Assembly (NCBI RefSeq): GCF_000820765.1
Contig: NZ_CCYH01000006.1
Location: 47,546 to 111,545 of the forward strand
Length of the DNA stretch: 64,000 nucleotides
DNA from: Candidatus Soleaferrea massiliensis AP7
GTDB lineage: Bacteria; Bacillota; Clostridia; Oscillospirales; Ruminococcaceae
Direction: 5' to 3'
The first letter of the stretch is position 1; each line of letters starts with the position of its first letter. Both the position numbers and the translations under genes were made by a program. The notes under the pieces are model-generated. The model had not been told where the DNA came from and searched no databases. It saw only the letters and a program-made list of their open reading frames with translations. Positions 27,755 through 36,449 of the stretch are shown here, piece after piece.

Positions 27755-27803
27755 GCCGGACAGGTTTTTTTATGAGAGTAAAACAGCTTGTCCGGCTTTT
27801 TTA
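27755..27803 (+). terminator. Terminator after the small membrane protein gene
   Basis: Stem GCCGGACA/TGTCCGGC (27755-27762 and 27789-27796) with a large loop, followed by T6. Confidence 0.6.
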
Positions 27804-27871
27804 AATTTTTTTATGCCCGATGCAATAAAACGACGCTTCTTTGCATTATGTGTGTAAGAGGGAGGAAAAAG

Positions 27872-28435
27872 ATGCTGTTCACCATCGATACCGACAGGAT
27901 CAAACCAAAACAGCCGACCGACGACTTGATGCGCAGGGTCGCCGGCGGCGATATGGACGCGTTCGCTGAGCTCTATGAGCTGACGAAGCACACCGTCTAC
28001 TGTTTTCTCCTGTCGGTTGTGCGGAACCGCTCGATGGCAGAGGACCTGATGCAGGACACCTACCTGAGCGTACGCAAATCGATACAGCACTACATCCCCA
28101 AAAACAAGCCGATGGCCTGGATCTTCACGATCGCCCGCAACCTTGCCTATATGGAGCTTCGGCGGCGGGGCAGCCATCCCGAAACCAACCTGGACGACCT
28201 GGGTGAAACCATCCCCGCGAAGGAGGAGCTGTCCGGCCTAATTGACCGGCTGGTGCTGCAGAAAACGCTGCAGTCGCTCGGGGACAAGGAACGGCAGATT
28301 GTTCTGCTGCACGCGGTCAGCGGGCTTAAATTCCGCGAGGTCGCCGATGTGGTGGAGATGCCGCTGGGTTCGGTGCTGTCCGGCTACAGCCGGGCGATGA
28401 AGAAACTGAAAAAAATCCTGAATGAGGAGGGGTAA
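27872..28435 (+). CDS. ECF-type RNA polymerase sigma factor
   Basis: A 187-residue sigma-70-family factor with only regions 2 and 4. Region 2 includes DAFAELYELTKHTVY and DLMQDTYLSV (core binding and -10 recognition); region 4 includes DKERQIVLLHAVSGLKFREVA and a helix-turn-helix (-35 recognition). It directs RNA polymerase to a dedicated promoter set. The ATG at 27872 follows GGGAGG. The next gene starts 4 bp after the stop and encodes a membrane protein of RsgI-like type, its likely anti-sigma factor, so this pair should form a membrane-signalling switch. The signal and target promoters are not visible. Confidence 0.92.
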   Translation: MLFTIDTDRIKPKQPTDDLMRRVAGGDMDAFAELYELTKHTVYCFLLSVVRNRSMAEDLMQDTYLSVRKSIQHYIPKNKPMAWIFTIARNLAYMELRRRGSHPETNLDDLGETIPAKEELSGLIDRLVLQKTLQSLGDKERQIVLLHAVSGLKFREVADVVEMPLGSVLSGYSRAMKKLKKILNEEG

Positions 28436-28439
28436 TCTG

Positions 28440-29780
28440 ATGCGCAGCAGAGAAATCAAAAGGACGCTTCGGAGGGCTGTCATGGCTGAAACCCCCGATA
28501 TTCTGGATCGGGTCCTTTCGGCTGACATGCAAAAGGAGCTGTCAATTATGGAATATAGAGAAGAGAAACCGGTTAGAAGAAGAAAAACCCTTGTCACCGC
28601 AGCCTGTTCGCTGGCCGCACTGTTTGTCATCGGCTTTGTCAGTGTATGGTTTTTATCCCAGCCGAAGATCGATTCCCTGATCAGTCTGGATGTCAATCCG
28701 GGCATTGAGATCTCCACCGGAAAGGACGACCGCGTTCTGGAATGCCGGGCGCTGAACGACGACGCGAAGCAGGTGCTCAGCGATATGGATTTAAAGGGCG
28801 TGACGCTGAATGTTGCATCCAATGCCCTGATCGGCTCGATGGTCACACAGGGCTATCTGTCCGCGGACAACGCTTCGAACACGATTCTCGTTTCCGTCAT
28901 GAATGACGACGCCCAGAAGGCCGCGCGGCTGCAGCAGGAATTTGCGCGGGACATCGACGCGGTCCTCAGGCAGCAGGGCGTACAGGCGAAGGTTCTGCAG
29001 CAGTCCGAAACCGGTTCGGATGATCTGGCATCCTTTGCAAAGCAGTACAGCATCTCGATCGGCAAGGCGGACTTCATCCGCAAGCTGATGGCCAAGGATT
29101 CCACGCTGGACGCCAAAGAGCTGGCCGGCATGTCCATCAAGGAGCTGGCGGCTCTGATCACCGAACGCGGCATCTCGATTACCGATATCGTGACCGAATA
29201 CGACGACGATCTGGACGACATGATCGAGGACACGATCGACGATGTGAATGAGCAGAATGGCGTTGGGGACGACCTGTACTGCGAATACTGCGGCCAGCTT
29301 AAAACGGTCTGCAGGAACATCTGCGACAAATCCGGCGGCGAGCGGTACTGCGACGACTGCGGACGGCTCAACGCGGATTGCCGGGACCGCTGCAAATATC
29401 ACGGCGGCAATGGTACTGGAGCTGGTAACGGTAACGGCGCTGGCAACGGTAATGGTGCTGGCAACGGCAATGGTGCTGGCAACGGCAATGGTGCTGGTAA
29501 CAGCAACGGCGCTGGCAATGGTGCTGGCAACGGCAACGGAAATGGAACTGGCAACGGTGCGGGCAATGGAAACGGCAATCAGCATCGCCACGGCTGGGAT
29601 GACGGCGACCATGACGGCAACGATCATGATGACGATGACTGGGACGACGACGAATACTGCGAATACTGCGGAAAGATTGAATCGGAATGCCGCGGAGGCT
29701 GCGGCCGTGCGAACGGCAAGCAGTACTGCGACGACTGCGGCAGACTGAACTCGGTCTGCAGGGACAGCTGTGACGACTGA
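28440..29780 (+). CDS. RsgI-like membrane anti-sigma factor with Gly-Asn linker and Cys-rich ectodomain
   Basis: A 446-residue protein. Residues 1-49 are cytosolic and basic, the likely sigma-binding part. A membrane helix spans about 50-72. An RsgI-type juxtamembrane domain follows (SLDVNPGIEISTG, ALNDDAKQVL; about 77-190). Then there is a helical stretch, a Cys block (280-317), a Gly-Asn-Ala linker (323-380), an Asp/His-rich patch and a second Cys block at the C-terminus. Each block holds two copies of a 16-residue motif Y-C-[ED]-x-C-G-x-[LI]-x3-C-R-x2-C, four in all. Known RsgI proteins carry carbohydrate-binding or enzyme domains outside the cell; this Cys domain is unlike those I know and could bind metal, be disulfide-linked or sense redox. 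The ATG at 28440 is used because GAGGAGGGG precedes it. Confidence 0.85.
   Translation: MRSREIKRTLRRAVMAETPDILDRVLSADMQKELSIMEYREEKPVRRRKTLVTAACSLAALFVIGFVSVWFLSQPKIDSLISLDVNPGIEISTGKDDRVLECRALNDDAKQVLSDMDLKGVTLNVASNALIGSMVTQGYLSADNASNTILVSVMNDDAQKAARLQQEFARDIDAVLRQQGVQAKVLQQSETGSDDLASFAKQYSISIGKADFIRKLMAKDSTLDAKELAGMSIKELAALITERGISITDIVTEYDDDLDDMIEDTIDDVNEQNGVGDDLYCEYCGQLKTVCRNICDKSGGERYCDDCGRLNADCRDRCKYHGGNGTGAGNGNGAGNGNGAGNGNGAGNGNGAGNSNGAGNGAGNGNGNGTGNGAGNGNGNQHRHGWDDGDHDGNDHDDDDWDDDEYCEYCGKIESECRGGCGRANGKQYCDDCGRLNSVCRDSCDD
29408..29580 (+). repeat. In-frame minisatellite encoding the Gly-Asn linker
   Basis: Tandem units such as GGCAACGGCAATGGTGCT (18 bp, encoding GNGNGA) recur with third-base variation. 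Length changes in steps of 6 or 18 bp would stay in frame and alter the span between the two Cys blocks. Confidence 0.75.
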
Positions 29781-29800
29781 AAATTCTCCGCAAAAAGGGG

Positions 29801-29829
29801 TTGACAAATCCAAACGCAGGGTATATAAT
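29801..29829 (+). promoter_or_regulatory. Consensus SigA promoter of the T-box-leuA unit
   Basis: TTGACA (29801-29806), 17-bp spacer, TATAAT (29824-29829). Confidence 0.9.
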
Positions 29830-29844
29830 AGCGTCAATATCTCA

Positions 29845-30127
29845 AATACGTTGCAGAGGAATAGTAGGGTTTCCCCGTTCTTACAGAGAGCTGTTGGCTG
29901 GTGTGAAACAGCAGAACCAAAAATCCGAACTCGCCTTGAAGTAGCCCGCTGAAATGAAAACAAGAGTAGGTGGGGCCGGAGCCTGACCGTTACAGCAGGA
30001 TGATATAAGATTTCCCCGGAAATCCGTATCGAGAGAGTGCATATCCGCATTTGGGATATGAATGAGAGTGGTACCGCGTAAGGACTATGAGCCTTTCGTC
30101 TCTTTAAAGAGACGAAAGGCTTTTTTA
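29845..30127 (+). promoter_or_regulatory. Leucine T-box leader
   Basis: Between a consensus promoter and leuA. The T-box sequence GAGAGTGGTACCGCG (30064-30078) is clear. A leucine specifier codon CTC is read at 29930-29932 within GAACTCGCC, followed by the AG-rich specifier-loop side. The terminator is a perfect stem GCCTTTCGTCTC/GAGACGAAAGGC (30091-30120) with T6. Uncharged tRNA-Leu pairing with the specifier and T-box bulge should favour the antiterminator and switch leuA on when leucine is scarce. Confidence 0.93.
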
Positions 30128-30162
30128 GCGTCTATTTTGGTTTGGAAAGGATTTGATTCTTT

Positions 30163-31839
30163 ATGAAAAACGTCAGCAAGTACACCCGCGGATATTTTAT
30201 GCCGCCGGTCCCCTGCATGAAATGGACCCAGAAGGACCATATTGAAAAAGCGCCGATCTGGTGCAGCGTCGACCTGCGCGACGGCAATCAGTCTCTGATC
30301 GTCCCGATGAGCCTTGAGGAGAAGGTCGCCTTCTTCCAGTATCTCTGCAAGCTCGGCTTTAAGGAAATCGAGGTCGGCTTCCCGGCCGCCTCTGAAACCG
30401 AATACACCTTCCTGCGCACCCTGATCGAGCAGGATTTGATCCCCGACGATGTGACCGTCCAGGTTCTGACCCAGTCGCGGGAACACATCATCAAGAAAAC
30501 CTTTGACGCGCTCAAGGGAGCCAAACAGGCGATCGTCCACCTGTACAACTCCACCTCGGTGGCACAGCGCGAGCAGGTTTTCCGCAAATCCAAGGAGGAG
30601 ATCATCGACATCGCGGTTTCCGGCGCAAAGATGTTAAAGGAACAGGCCGCTGTGACGCCGGGCAATTTCCGGTTTGAATACTCCCCGGAAAGCTTCACCG
30701 GCACCGAGATGGAATTCGCACTGGACATCTGCAACCAGGTATTGGATGTCTGGCAGCCGGATGAGAACAGCAAGGTCATCATCAACCTGCCTGTCACGGT
30801 ACAGGTTTCGATGCCGCATGTCTATGCCAGCCAGGTCGAATACATGAGCGAGAACCTCAACTACCGGGAAAACGTGATCCTGTCCCTGCATCCGCACAAC
30901 GACCGCGGCTGCGGTGTGGCGGATTCCGAGATGGGACTGCTGGCCGGCGGCGACCGCATCGAGGGAACGCTGTTCGGCAACGGCGAACGCACCGGCAACG
31001 TCGACATCGTGACGCTGGCGCTGAACATGTATGCACAGGGCGTCGATCCGCAGCTCGACTTTGAAAACATGCCCGAGGTCGTTGAGATGTATGAGAAATA
31101 CACCGGCATGCATGTCTACGAGCGCCAGCCGTACGGCGGCCAGCTGGTCTTTGCGGCCTTCTCCGGCTCGCATCAGGATGCGATTGCCAAGGGTATGAAG
31201 TGGCGTGACGAGAAGGCATGCGAGCACTGGACGGTTCCGTACCTGATGATCGACCCGAAGGATATTGGCCGCGAATACGACGGCGACGTCATCCGCATCA
31301 ACAGCCAGTCCGGCAAGGGCGGCATCGGCTATCTGCTCGAACGGAAGTTCGGTCTCGACCTGCCTAAGAAGATGCGCGAGGACTTTGGTTATCTGGTCAA
31401 GGGCGTGTCCGACCATCAGCATAAGGAACTGATGCCTGAAGAGATTCACGAGATCTTCATGAAAAACTATGTCAACATCGAACAGCCTCTGAGCCTGATC
31501 AAGTATCACTTTGACCCGAACAACGAGCTGCACGCCAAGATCCAGATGAAATATCAGGATAAGGTTATGGAGCTTTCCGGGGACGGCAACGGCCAGTTCG
31601 ACGCGGTCAACAACGCAATCCAGATGGGACTGAACCTCTCCTACAACAGCCTGGTCTATCAGGAACACGCGCTGGAGATCGGATCGAAATCCCGCGCCGC
31701 CGCCTATGTCGGATTCACCGACAACGAAAATGGAAAAACCTATTGGGGCGCCGGCATACACACCGACATCATGAAGGCGTCGATTAAAGCGCTGGTCAGC
31801 GCGGTCAACAAGATGATACTCGATAAAACGCATCGATAG
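30163..31839 (+). CDS. leuA: 2-isopropylmalate synthase
   Basis: A 558-residue enzyme condensing acetyl-CoA with 2-oxoisovalerate, the first committed step of leucine synthesis. The HMGL-like TIM barrel carries SVDLRDGNQ (metal-binding Asp) and LHPHNDRGC (metal-binding His pair). The C-terminal LeuA dimer/regulatory domain (about 430-558) normally binds leucine. The length and N-terminus (MPPVPCMKWTQKDHIEKAP) fit the longer LeuA form found in actinobacteria and some clostridia. No leuB, leuC or leuD follows. Control by the T-box leader is consistent with the function. Confidence 0.96.
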   Translation: MKNVSKYTRGYFMPPVPCMKWTQKDHIEKAPIWCSVDLRDGNQSLIVPMSLEEKVAFFQYLCKLGFKEIEVGFPAASETEYTFLRTLIEQDLIPDDVTVQVLTQSREHIIKKTFDALKGAKQAIVHLYNSTSVAQREQVFRKSKEEIIDIAVSGAKMLKEQAAVTPGNFRFEYSPESFTGTEMEFALDICNQVLDVWQPDENSKVIINLPVTVQVSMPHVYASQVEYMSENLNYRENVILSLHPHNDRGCGVADSEMGLLAGGDRIEGTLFGNGERTGNVDIVTLALNMYAQGVDPQLDFENMPEVVEMYEKYTGMHVYERQPYGGQLVFAAFSGSHQDAIAKGMKWRDEKACEHWTVPYLMIDPKDIGREYDGDVIRINSQSGKGGIGYLLERKFGLDLPKKMREDFGYLVKGVSDHQHKELMPEEIHEIFMKNYVNIEQPLSLIKYHFDPNNELHAKIQMKYQDKVMELSGDGNGQFDAVNNAIQMGLNLSYNSLVYQEHALEIGSKSRAAAYVGFTDNENGKTYWGAGIHTDIMKASIKALVSAVNKMILDKTHR

Positions 31840-31889
31840 GATTTTTCACTGCCGCACTTTGCTTTTGTGGAAAACAATCCGCCGACAGG

Positions 31890-31921
31890 GGCGCATACCA
31901 TTTCAGGTATGCGCCTTTTTT
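31890..31921 (+). terminator. Terminator of leuA
   Basis: Perfect stem GGCGCATACC/GGTATGCGCC with a 6-nt loop and T6, 50 bp after the stop. Confidence 0.92.
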
Positions 31922-31944
31922 ATATATTTAAAAGGAAAAACAGG

Positions 31945-32235
31945 TTCTTTTTGTTTGTCAAGGCGGCCGCTTGTTCTATGGCGGTGTTGTGTCGCTGTGG
32001 TGCAGCGGCATCGTCTTATCCTCCCAAAATTCTGGCCAATTGTTGTTTTTTCGTTCAGTGCCGCAATGTCGATTTGTTTGCCATATGACACTTTGGCGTT
32101 GCGGATGTTGTACCGCTGCGCTGCAGCGGTCTCGCTGTGATTGCCAAGTGACACTTGGCGAAGCGGCCGCTGGATCGCTATCATACAGCGGCTGTATGGC
32201 ATCTGCCAAGCCGCCTTGGCAAAGGGGCCGTTGTT
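31945..32235. repeat. Array of ~62-bp double-dyad units
   Basis: Units contain a TTGCCAAG-n4-7-CTTGGCAA dyad followed by a CCGCTG/CAGCGG hairpin. Clear unit starts lie near 32077, 32140 and 32203, giving 62-63-bp spacing; a degenerate unit begins near 31955 (TTTGTCAAGG). Units of the same form recur at 14769, 46686-46818 and 58310-58450. No gene is present. Confidence 0.65.
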
Positions 32236-32403
32236 TTTTTGCTGTGCGGAGGGAAAGTCCATCGGCGGCCAACTCTTTTTTTACAGCATCCCGAATGGTT
32301 TTGATGGACAGCGAAGTGGTCATATCGCTGCCAATCCGGCAGGCCAGAACCGTTTTGCCGCAAAGATCGATCACTGCGCATAGATACAATATTCCCTTGC
32401 CAT
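32236..32403 (-). pseudogene. IS3-family transposase (OrfB integrase core) fragment
   Basis: Minus-strand translation reads GKGILYLCAVIDLCGKTVLA and then RIGSDMTTSLSIKTIRDAV, matching the first catalytic-Asp strand of IS3 OrfB transposases (YLCAVIDL). About 56 codons remain. Upstream and downstream parts are missing, and the frame runs into the dyad array. It is a dead remnant. Confidence 0.75.
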
Positions 32404-32410
32404 GAAAATG

Positions 32411-32443
32411 ACCTCCTGACGTAGTTCTATGCTACGACAGGAG
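32411..32443 (-). terminator. Terminator of the S1-domain gene
   Basis: Stem CCTCCTG.CGTAG/CTACG.CAGGAGG with a T-rich tail (TCATTTTC) on the minus strand, 62 bp after the stop. Confidence 0.65.
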
Positions 32444-32504
32444 GCCTCTTTATTCTCTGTTCGTTTTTCCGGATTTAGTCCAAAGCATGCACAGGCTTTT
32501 ATTT

Positions 32505-33455
32505 CTATATCGAGTCATCCTCCAGACTGTCGCCGAAGATGGTTTCCACAATCCGCTCGCTGCTGGATGGAGAGTACCGCCACGAATCGATGTGGTTATC
32601 CTGAATAAAATACACCGGGTCTTCGGTCTTATAGGCCGCGTCGAAGGCGTCGACAATGATCAGCTTGACCTTCATCTTCTGCGGGATCAGGCTCTTTATG
32701 TAAACGCTGGTCTGCTGGCCCGCGTAGACATTCTCCTTCGGTTCCGCAAGCCCCGCCAGATTCGGCGTAAGCTCCACGAAAACGCCGTAATCCTCCACCG
32801 AACGGACGATACCCGCAACGGTTTCGCCGGCGGCAAACAGCGCGGCATTCTCCTCCCAGGTGCCGAGAAGCTCCTTGTGGGTCAGCACAATGCGCCCTTC
32901 GGGCAAAATCTCCTTGACAATGACCTTGATGTTCTGCCCGACCGTGAAACGGTCCCTTGGATGGGAGATCCGGGACACCGAAATCGAGTCAATCGGCACC
33001 AGCGACGGAATGCCGCATCCAATATCCACAAAGCAGCCGAACTGCTCAAGATGGGTCACCTTCGCCGGAATGATGTCTCCGGGCTGCAGGTGCTGGATGT
33101 AGTCCTTCATACACTGCTGCTGGACGGTGCGGCGGGAAAGCATGGCCTGGGCCGTGCCGTCCTTCATATGCTTAAACCCGGTGATGCGGAAACAGACCGG
33201 CTTGTTGACCCGTGAAATGATCGCAATATCCCTTGTGGTCCCGTCGTCGATGCCAACCGCCGTTTCATGACGCGGGATGACGCCCTTCATGCATCCAAGA
33301 TCGACAATCAGATTGTGGTCCGCATCGCAGACGACCGCCCGGCCTTCCAGTATTTTTCCATGATCAAGTGCATCCTGTAAACCCTGTATGCTTTTCAGCG
33401 CCTGCCTGTTTTCAGCGCTTTCAAGAAGATATCCCTCCGGTTTATAGATTGACAC
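32505..33455 (-). CDS. S1-domain RNA-binding protein (S1-like)
   Basis: A 316-residue protein with three S1 (OB-fold) domains: a divergent one (about 40-110; VVCDADHNLIVDLGCMKGVI), a canonical one (about 120-200; VTHLEQFGCFVDIGCG) and a third (about 205-270; AGIVRSVEDYGVFVELTPNLAG). It is much shorter than E. coli S1 and is of the kind annotated as S1 or S1-like in clostridia; it probably binds mRNA or ribosomes. The GTG at 33455 is the best start, 8 bp after AGGAGG; an ATG at 33488 lacks an RBS. The acidic tail (GDSLEDDSI) is typical of small RNA-binding factors. Confidence 0.85.
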   Translation of the reverse strand: MSIYKPEGYLLESAENRQALKSIQGLQDALDHGKILEGRAVVCDADHNLIVDLGCMKGVIPRHETAVGIDDGTTRDIAIISRVNKPVCFRITGFKHMKDGTAQAMLSRRTVQQQCMKDYIQHLQPGDIIPAKVTHLEQFGCFVDIGCGIPSLVPIDSISVSRISHPRDRFTVGQNIKVIVKEILPEGRIVLTHKELLGTWEENAALFAAGETVAGIVRSVEDYGVFVELTPNLAGLAEPKENVYAGQQTSVYIKSLIPQKMKVKLIIVDAFDAAYKTEDPVYFIQDNHIDSWRYSPSSSERIVETIFGDSLEDDSI

Positions 33456-33796
33456 GCATATAACCTCCTCTGAATTGATTGCCGGCATCCGCCCGGGAGC
33501 GGCTGCGCGGCGAAATTCACTAAATTTTCACGGCCATTCCTACCGGTTTGTCTCCAAGCCCTGTAAACCGGCCTTCCCTGCTCGTGCAGCTGGCGGCGGT
33601 TCGCTTTCCGCCGTCCTTATTCCCAGTCTATGCACGCGCAGCCCAAAAAAGAAGGCGCCGGTCAAAGCCCCCGGTTTCCAGGAAAGGGAGGGGCTTTGCC
33701 AAAGTTCTTCCGGCAAAAAAATCTAGCTATCTTTTATATATGCAACAGAATCAAATTATTTGCATAGAATCTTCATATTTTCATCCATCCTGTGAA
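33456..33796. other. Divergent intergenic stretch
   Basis: Non-coding DNA between the S1-domain gene and the DUF951-prfA promoter. A loose inverted pair GCCGGT/ACCGGC near 33535-33580 was noted. Nothing else was recognised. Confidence 0.35.
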
Positions 33797-33826
33797 TTGC
33801 AAAGCATGATGAAAATCTGATATAAT
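33797..33826 (+). promoter_or_regulatory. Promoter of the DUF951-prfA operon
   Basis: TTGCAA (33797-33802), 18-bp spacer, TATAAT (33821-33826), about 85 bp before the GTG of the first gene. Confidence 0.7.
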
Positions 33827-33910
33827 ATCATTTATGGATAAAATAAGTGCAGCGGCAGGCTGCACAACGTGATGCCGTTCCGTCCGGACGCGGCAAAGGA
33901 GGAAATCTCA

Positions 33911-34105
33911 GTGGATATCCATGTCGGTGATGTTTTAACCATGAAGAAAAACCATCCCTGCGGCGCGAATTCCTTTCTGGTGCTGCGCGTCGGGATGGAT
34001 TTTAAGATAAAATGTGAAAACTGCGGCAGAGAGGTCATGCTGCCGCGCGGCAAGGTGGAAAAGAATATCAAAAAAATTGTGCGCAATGAAACAATTGGAG
34101 GATAA
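33911..34105 (+). CDS. DUF951 family protein
   Basis: A 64-residue protein. VDIHVGDVLTMKKNHPCG and FKIKCENCGREVMLPR, with the Cys pair CENC, are typical of DUF951, a small conserved Firmicutes protein of unknown function. The GTG at 33911 follows AAAGGAGG by 8 bp and gives the family length; an ATG at 33869 would add 14 unrelated residues. The gene ends 6 bp before prfA, so the two are cotranscribed and probably translationally linked. Confidence 0.88.
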   Translation: MDIHVGDVLTMKKNHPCGANSFLVLRVGMDFKIKCENCGREVMLPRGKVEKNIKKIVRNETIGG

Positions 34106-34111
34106 GCATAC

Positions 34112-35191
34112 ATGTTTGAAAAACTGAAACAGGTCGAGGACAAATATGAAGACATCAATCAAAAGCTGATGGACCCCAATGTGGTGACCGACAACACCCA
34201 GTACACCGCGTTGATGAGGGAGTACAAGCAGCTCACGCCGGTCGTGGAGAAATACCGCGAATATGCGGCCGAGCAGGCATCCTTTGACGAGGCGAAGGAA
34301 TTGCTGGATATGGGCGGCCTGGAGAGGGATTTCAAGGAAATCGTCGAGGAACAGTACGAGCAGAGCAAAGAGAACGTCGAGAGAATCGCGCAGGAGCTCA
34401 AAATCCTGCTGCTGCCAAGCGACCCGAACGATGAAAAGAACGTCATCATCGAGATCCGCGGCGGCGCGGGCGGCGAGGAAGCGGCGCTGTTTGCGAATTC
34501 CCTGTTCCGTATGTACAGCATGTATGCGGAAAGCAAGGGCTGGAAGAGCGAAATCTTAAACGAAAACGCGACCGAGCTTGGCGGCTTCAAGGAGGTCAGC
34601 TTCTCGATCAGCGGCGAGGGCGCGTATTCGAGACTCAAATTTGAGAGCGGCGTACACCGTGTACAGCGCGTGCCGGAAACCGAGGCGTCCGGACGCATCC
34701 ACACCTCGACGGTCACCGTAGCGGTGCTGCCGGAGGTTGAGGACGTCGAGATCGAGATCAACCCGACCGACCTGCAGATCGATACCTTCCGTTCGAGCGG
34801 CGCGGGCGGCCAGCACATCAACAAGACCGAATCGGCGATCCGCATCACCCATCTGCCGACCGGCATGGTGGTGGAGTGCCAGGATGAGCGCAGCCAGTTT
34901 AAGAACAAGGACAAGGCCATGAAGATTCTGCGTTCCCGGCTGTATGAAAAGAAGCTGCAGGAACAGAACGACGCGATCGCGTCGCAGCGCAAGCTGCAGG
35001 TGGGAACCGGCGACCGCTCCGAGCGCATCCGCACCTACAACTATCCGCAGGGCCGTGTGACCGATCATCGGATCGGCCTGACCCTCTATAAGCTCGAGCA
35101 GGTCCTGAACGGCGCGTGCGATGAGATTTTCGACGCGCTGATCACCTTCGATCAGGCCGAGAAGCTGCAGGCGCAGACCGAGGAGCTTTAA
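34112..35191 (+). CDS. prfA: Peptide chain release factor 1
   Basis: A 359-residue RF1 that reads UAA and UAG in the ribosomal A site and triggers peptide release. The GGQ motif (residues 232-234, in [16 protein letters not shown]) and the N-terminal domain starting [19 protein letters not shown] are standard. Length is normal. RBS GGAGG overlaps the end of the DUF951 gene. Confidence 0.98.
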   Translation: MFEKLKQVEDKYEDINQKLMDPNVVTDNTQYTALMREYKQLTPVVEKYREYAAEQASFDEAKELLDMGGLERDFKEIVEEQYEQSKENVERIAQELKILLLPSDPNDEKNVIIEIRGGAGGEEAALFANSLFRMYSMYAESKGWKSEILNENATELGGFKEVSFSISGEGAYSRLKFESGVHRVQRVPETEASGRIHTSTVTVAVLPEVEDVEIEINPTDLQIDTFRSSGAGGQHINKTESAIRITHLPTGMVVECQDERSQFKNKDKAMKILRSRLYEKKLQEQNDAIASQRKLQVGTGDRSERIRTYNYPQGRVTDHRIGLTLYKLEQVLNGACDEIFDALITFDQAEKLQAQTEEL

Positions 35192-35389
35192 CCGTTTGGA
35201 ATTTATGAAAGCTGTTTCAAAAAATGATGCTGTGAATTGGATGAGATAAACCGAAAGACGGGGCTGCGCATAGGCTCCGTCTGACGTTATTTATACGCCT
35301 GCGCCGGCGGATAGACCGATGGGCGTTTGTAAATCCATTTGGAAAGAAGCAGCATGGATGAGCAATAAATATAAGGGAGGGAGTCGGCA

Positions 35390-35428
35390 GTGTCCTCCAT
35401 CCAGAACGGAACGCACACCGCCGGATGA
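35390..35428 (+). CDS. Possible 12-residue leader peptide before TsaC/Sua5
   Basis: A GTG at 35390 sits 7 bp after AGGGAGGGAG, the only strong Shine-Dalgarno site in this region. It opens a 12-codon frame (MSSIQNGTHTAG) whose TGA is 4 bp before the probable Sua5 start at 35433. This would allow translational coupling. It may be chance. Confidence 0.35.
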   Translation: MSSIQNGTHTAG

Positions 35429-35432
35429 ATTG

Positions 35433-36449
35433 ATGCATACAAAATTATTGACAACATCGGAACAGGACCTCAGGGAGGCCGGAGCCATTCTGCGCGGCGG
35501 GGGCCTTGTCGCCATCCCGACCGAAACGGTATACGGGCTGGCGGCCAACGCATTGGATGAGCGTGCGGTGCGCTCCATCTTTGAAGCGAAGGGACGGCCG
35601 CAGGACAATCCTCTGATCGTGCATGTCTGTGACACCGCCATGATCCCGGCGCTGGCCGCTGGGGTGCCGGATGCCGTCCGGTCACTGGCAGAACGGTTCT
35701 GGCCGGGGCCGTTGACCGTGATCATGCCGAAATCCGACAAGGTTCCTTCCGCGACGTCGGGCGGGCTTGATACGGTTGCGATCCGTTTCCCATCCGATGA
35801 AACGGCGCGCAAGATCATCGCATATGCCGGCGTGCCGCTCGCGGCCCCGAGTGCGAACCTGTCCGGAAGCCCCAGCCCGACGACGGCGCAGCACTGTATC
35901 GACGATATGACCGGCCGCATCGACGCGATTGTCTGCGGGGAGGATTGTAAGGTCGGCGTCGAATCCACCGTCATCACGCTGGCGGAAAATCCGCCGCGGC
36001 TGCTTCGTCCGGGCGCCGTGACGCTGGAAATGCTGCGGGAGGTCCTGCCGGACATCGTGCTCGACGCGGCCGTCAAGCACCGGCTGAAGCCCGGCGCGGT
36101 TGCCGCGTCTCCGGGCATGAAGTACAAGCACTATGCGCCCAAGGCCAAGGTGGTGATTCTGGACGGGTCGTTCGAACAGTTTGCGGCCTATGTCGGCGAG
36201 CACCGGCAGACGGATGCATACGGGCTGGTGTTCCGCGGGGAGGAGCAGTGTTTGGATCTGCCATGTGTATCCTACGGTAGTGAAACGGACAGCCTGTCAC
36301 AGGCCAAGGGCTTGTTCGGCGCGCTGCGCAGGCTCGATGAGCTCGGCGCGAAGCAGGTGTTTGCACGGATGCCATCCAAGACCGGCGTGGGGCTTGCCGT
36401 CTACAACCGTCTGATCCGCGCCGCGGGATTTGATGTGATCAAGCTTTAG
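35433..36449 (+). CDS. L-threonylcarbamoyladenylate synthase (TsaC/Sua5 family)
   Basis: A 338-residue Sua5-type enzyme making threonylcarbamoyl-AMP from threonine, bicarbonate and ATP for t6A37 tRNA modification. The YrdC domain (1-200) has IRGGGLVAIPTETVYGLAANA, FEAKGRPQDNPL and the nucleotide-binding block VPLAAPSANLSG. A C-terminal Sua5 domain (about 215-338) follows GMKYKHYAPKA. The ATG at 35433 matches the family start but has a poor RBS; an in-frame ATG at 35358 would add 25 unrelated residues. Its pathway partner tsaD is at 48133. The 3' end is echoed in tandem downstream. Confidence 0.93.
   Translation: MHTKLLTTSEQDLREAGAILRGGGLVAIPTETVYGLAANALDERAVRSIFEAKGRPQDNPLIVHVCDTAMIPALAAGVPDAVRSLAERFWPGPLTVIMPKSDKVPSATSGGLDTVAIRFPSDETARKIIAYAGVPLAAPSANLSGSPSPTTAQHCIDDMTGRIDAIVCGEDCKVGVESTVITLAENPPRLLRPGAVTLEMLREVLPDIVLDAAVKHRLKPGAVAASPGMKYKHYAPKAKVVILDGSFEQFAAYVGEHRQTDAYGLVFRGEEQCLDLPCVSYGSETDSLSQAKGLFGALRRLDELGAKQVFARMPSKTGVGLAVYNRLIRAAGFDVIKL

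Noticed and set aside
31859..32383. Several plus-strand frames in the dyad-array region
   Set aside because: They read through hairpin repeats and the antisense of the IS3 transposase fragment; none has an RBS or a recognisable product.
33535..33720. Terminator or RNA in the S1/DUF951 divergent gap
   Set aside because: Only short, imperfect inverted pairs were seen, with no T-tract or conserved motif.
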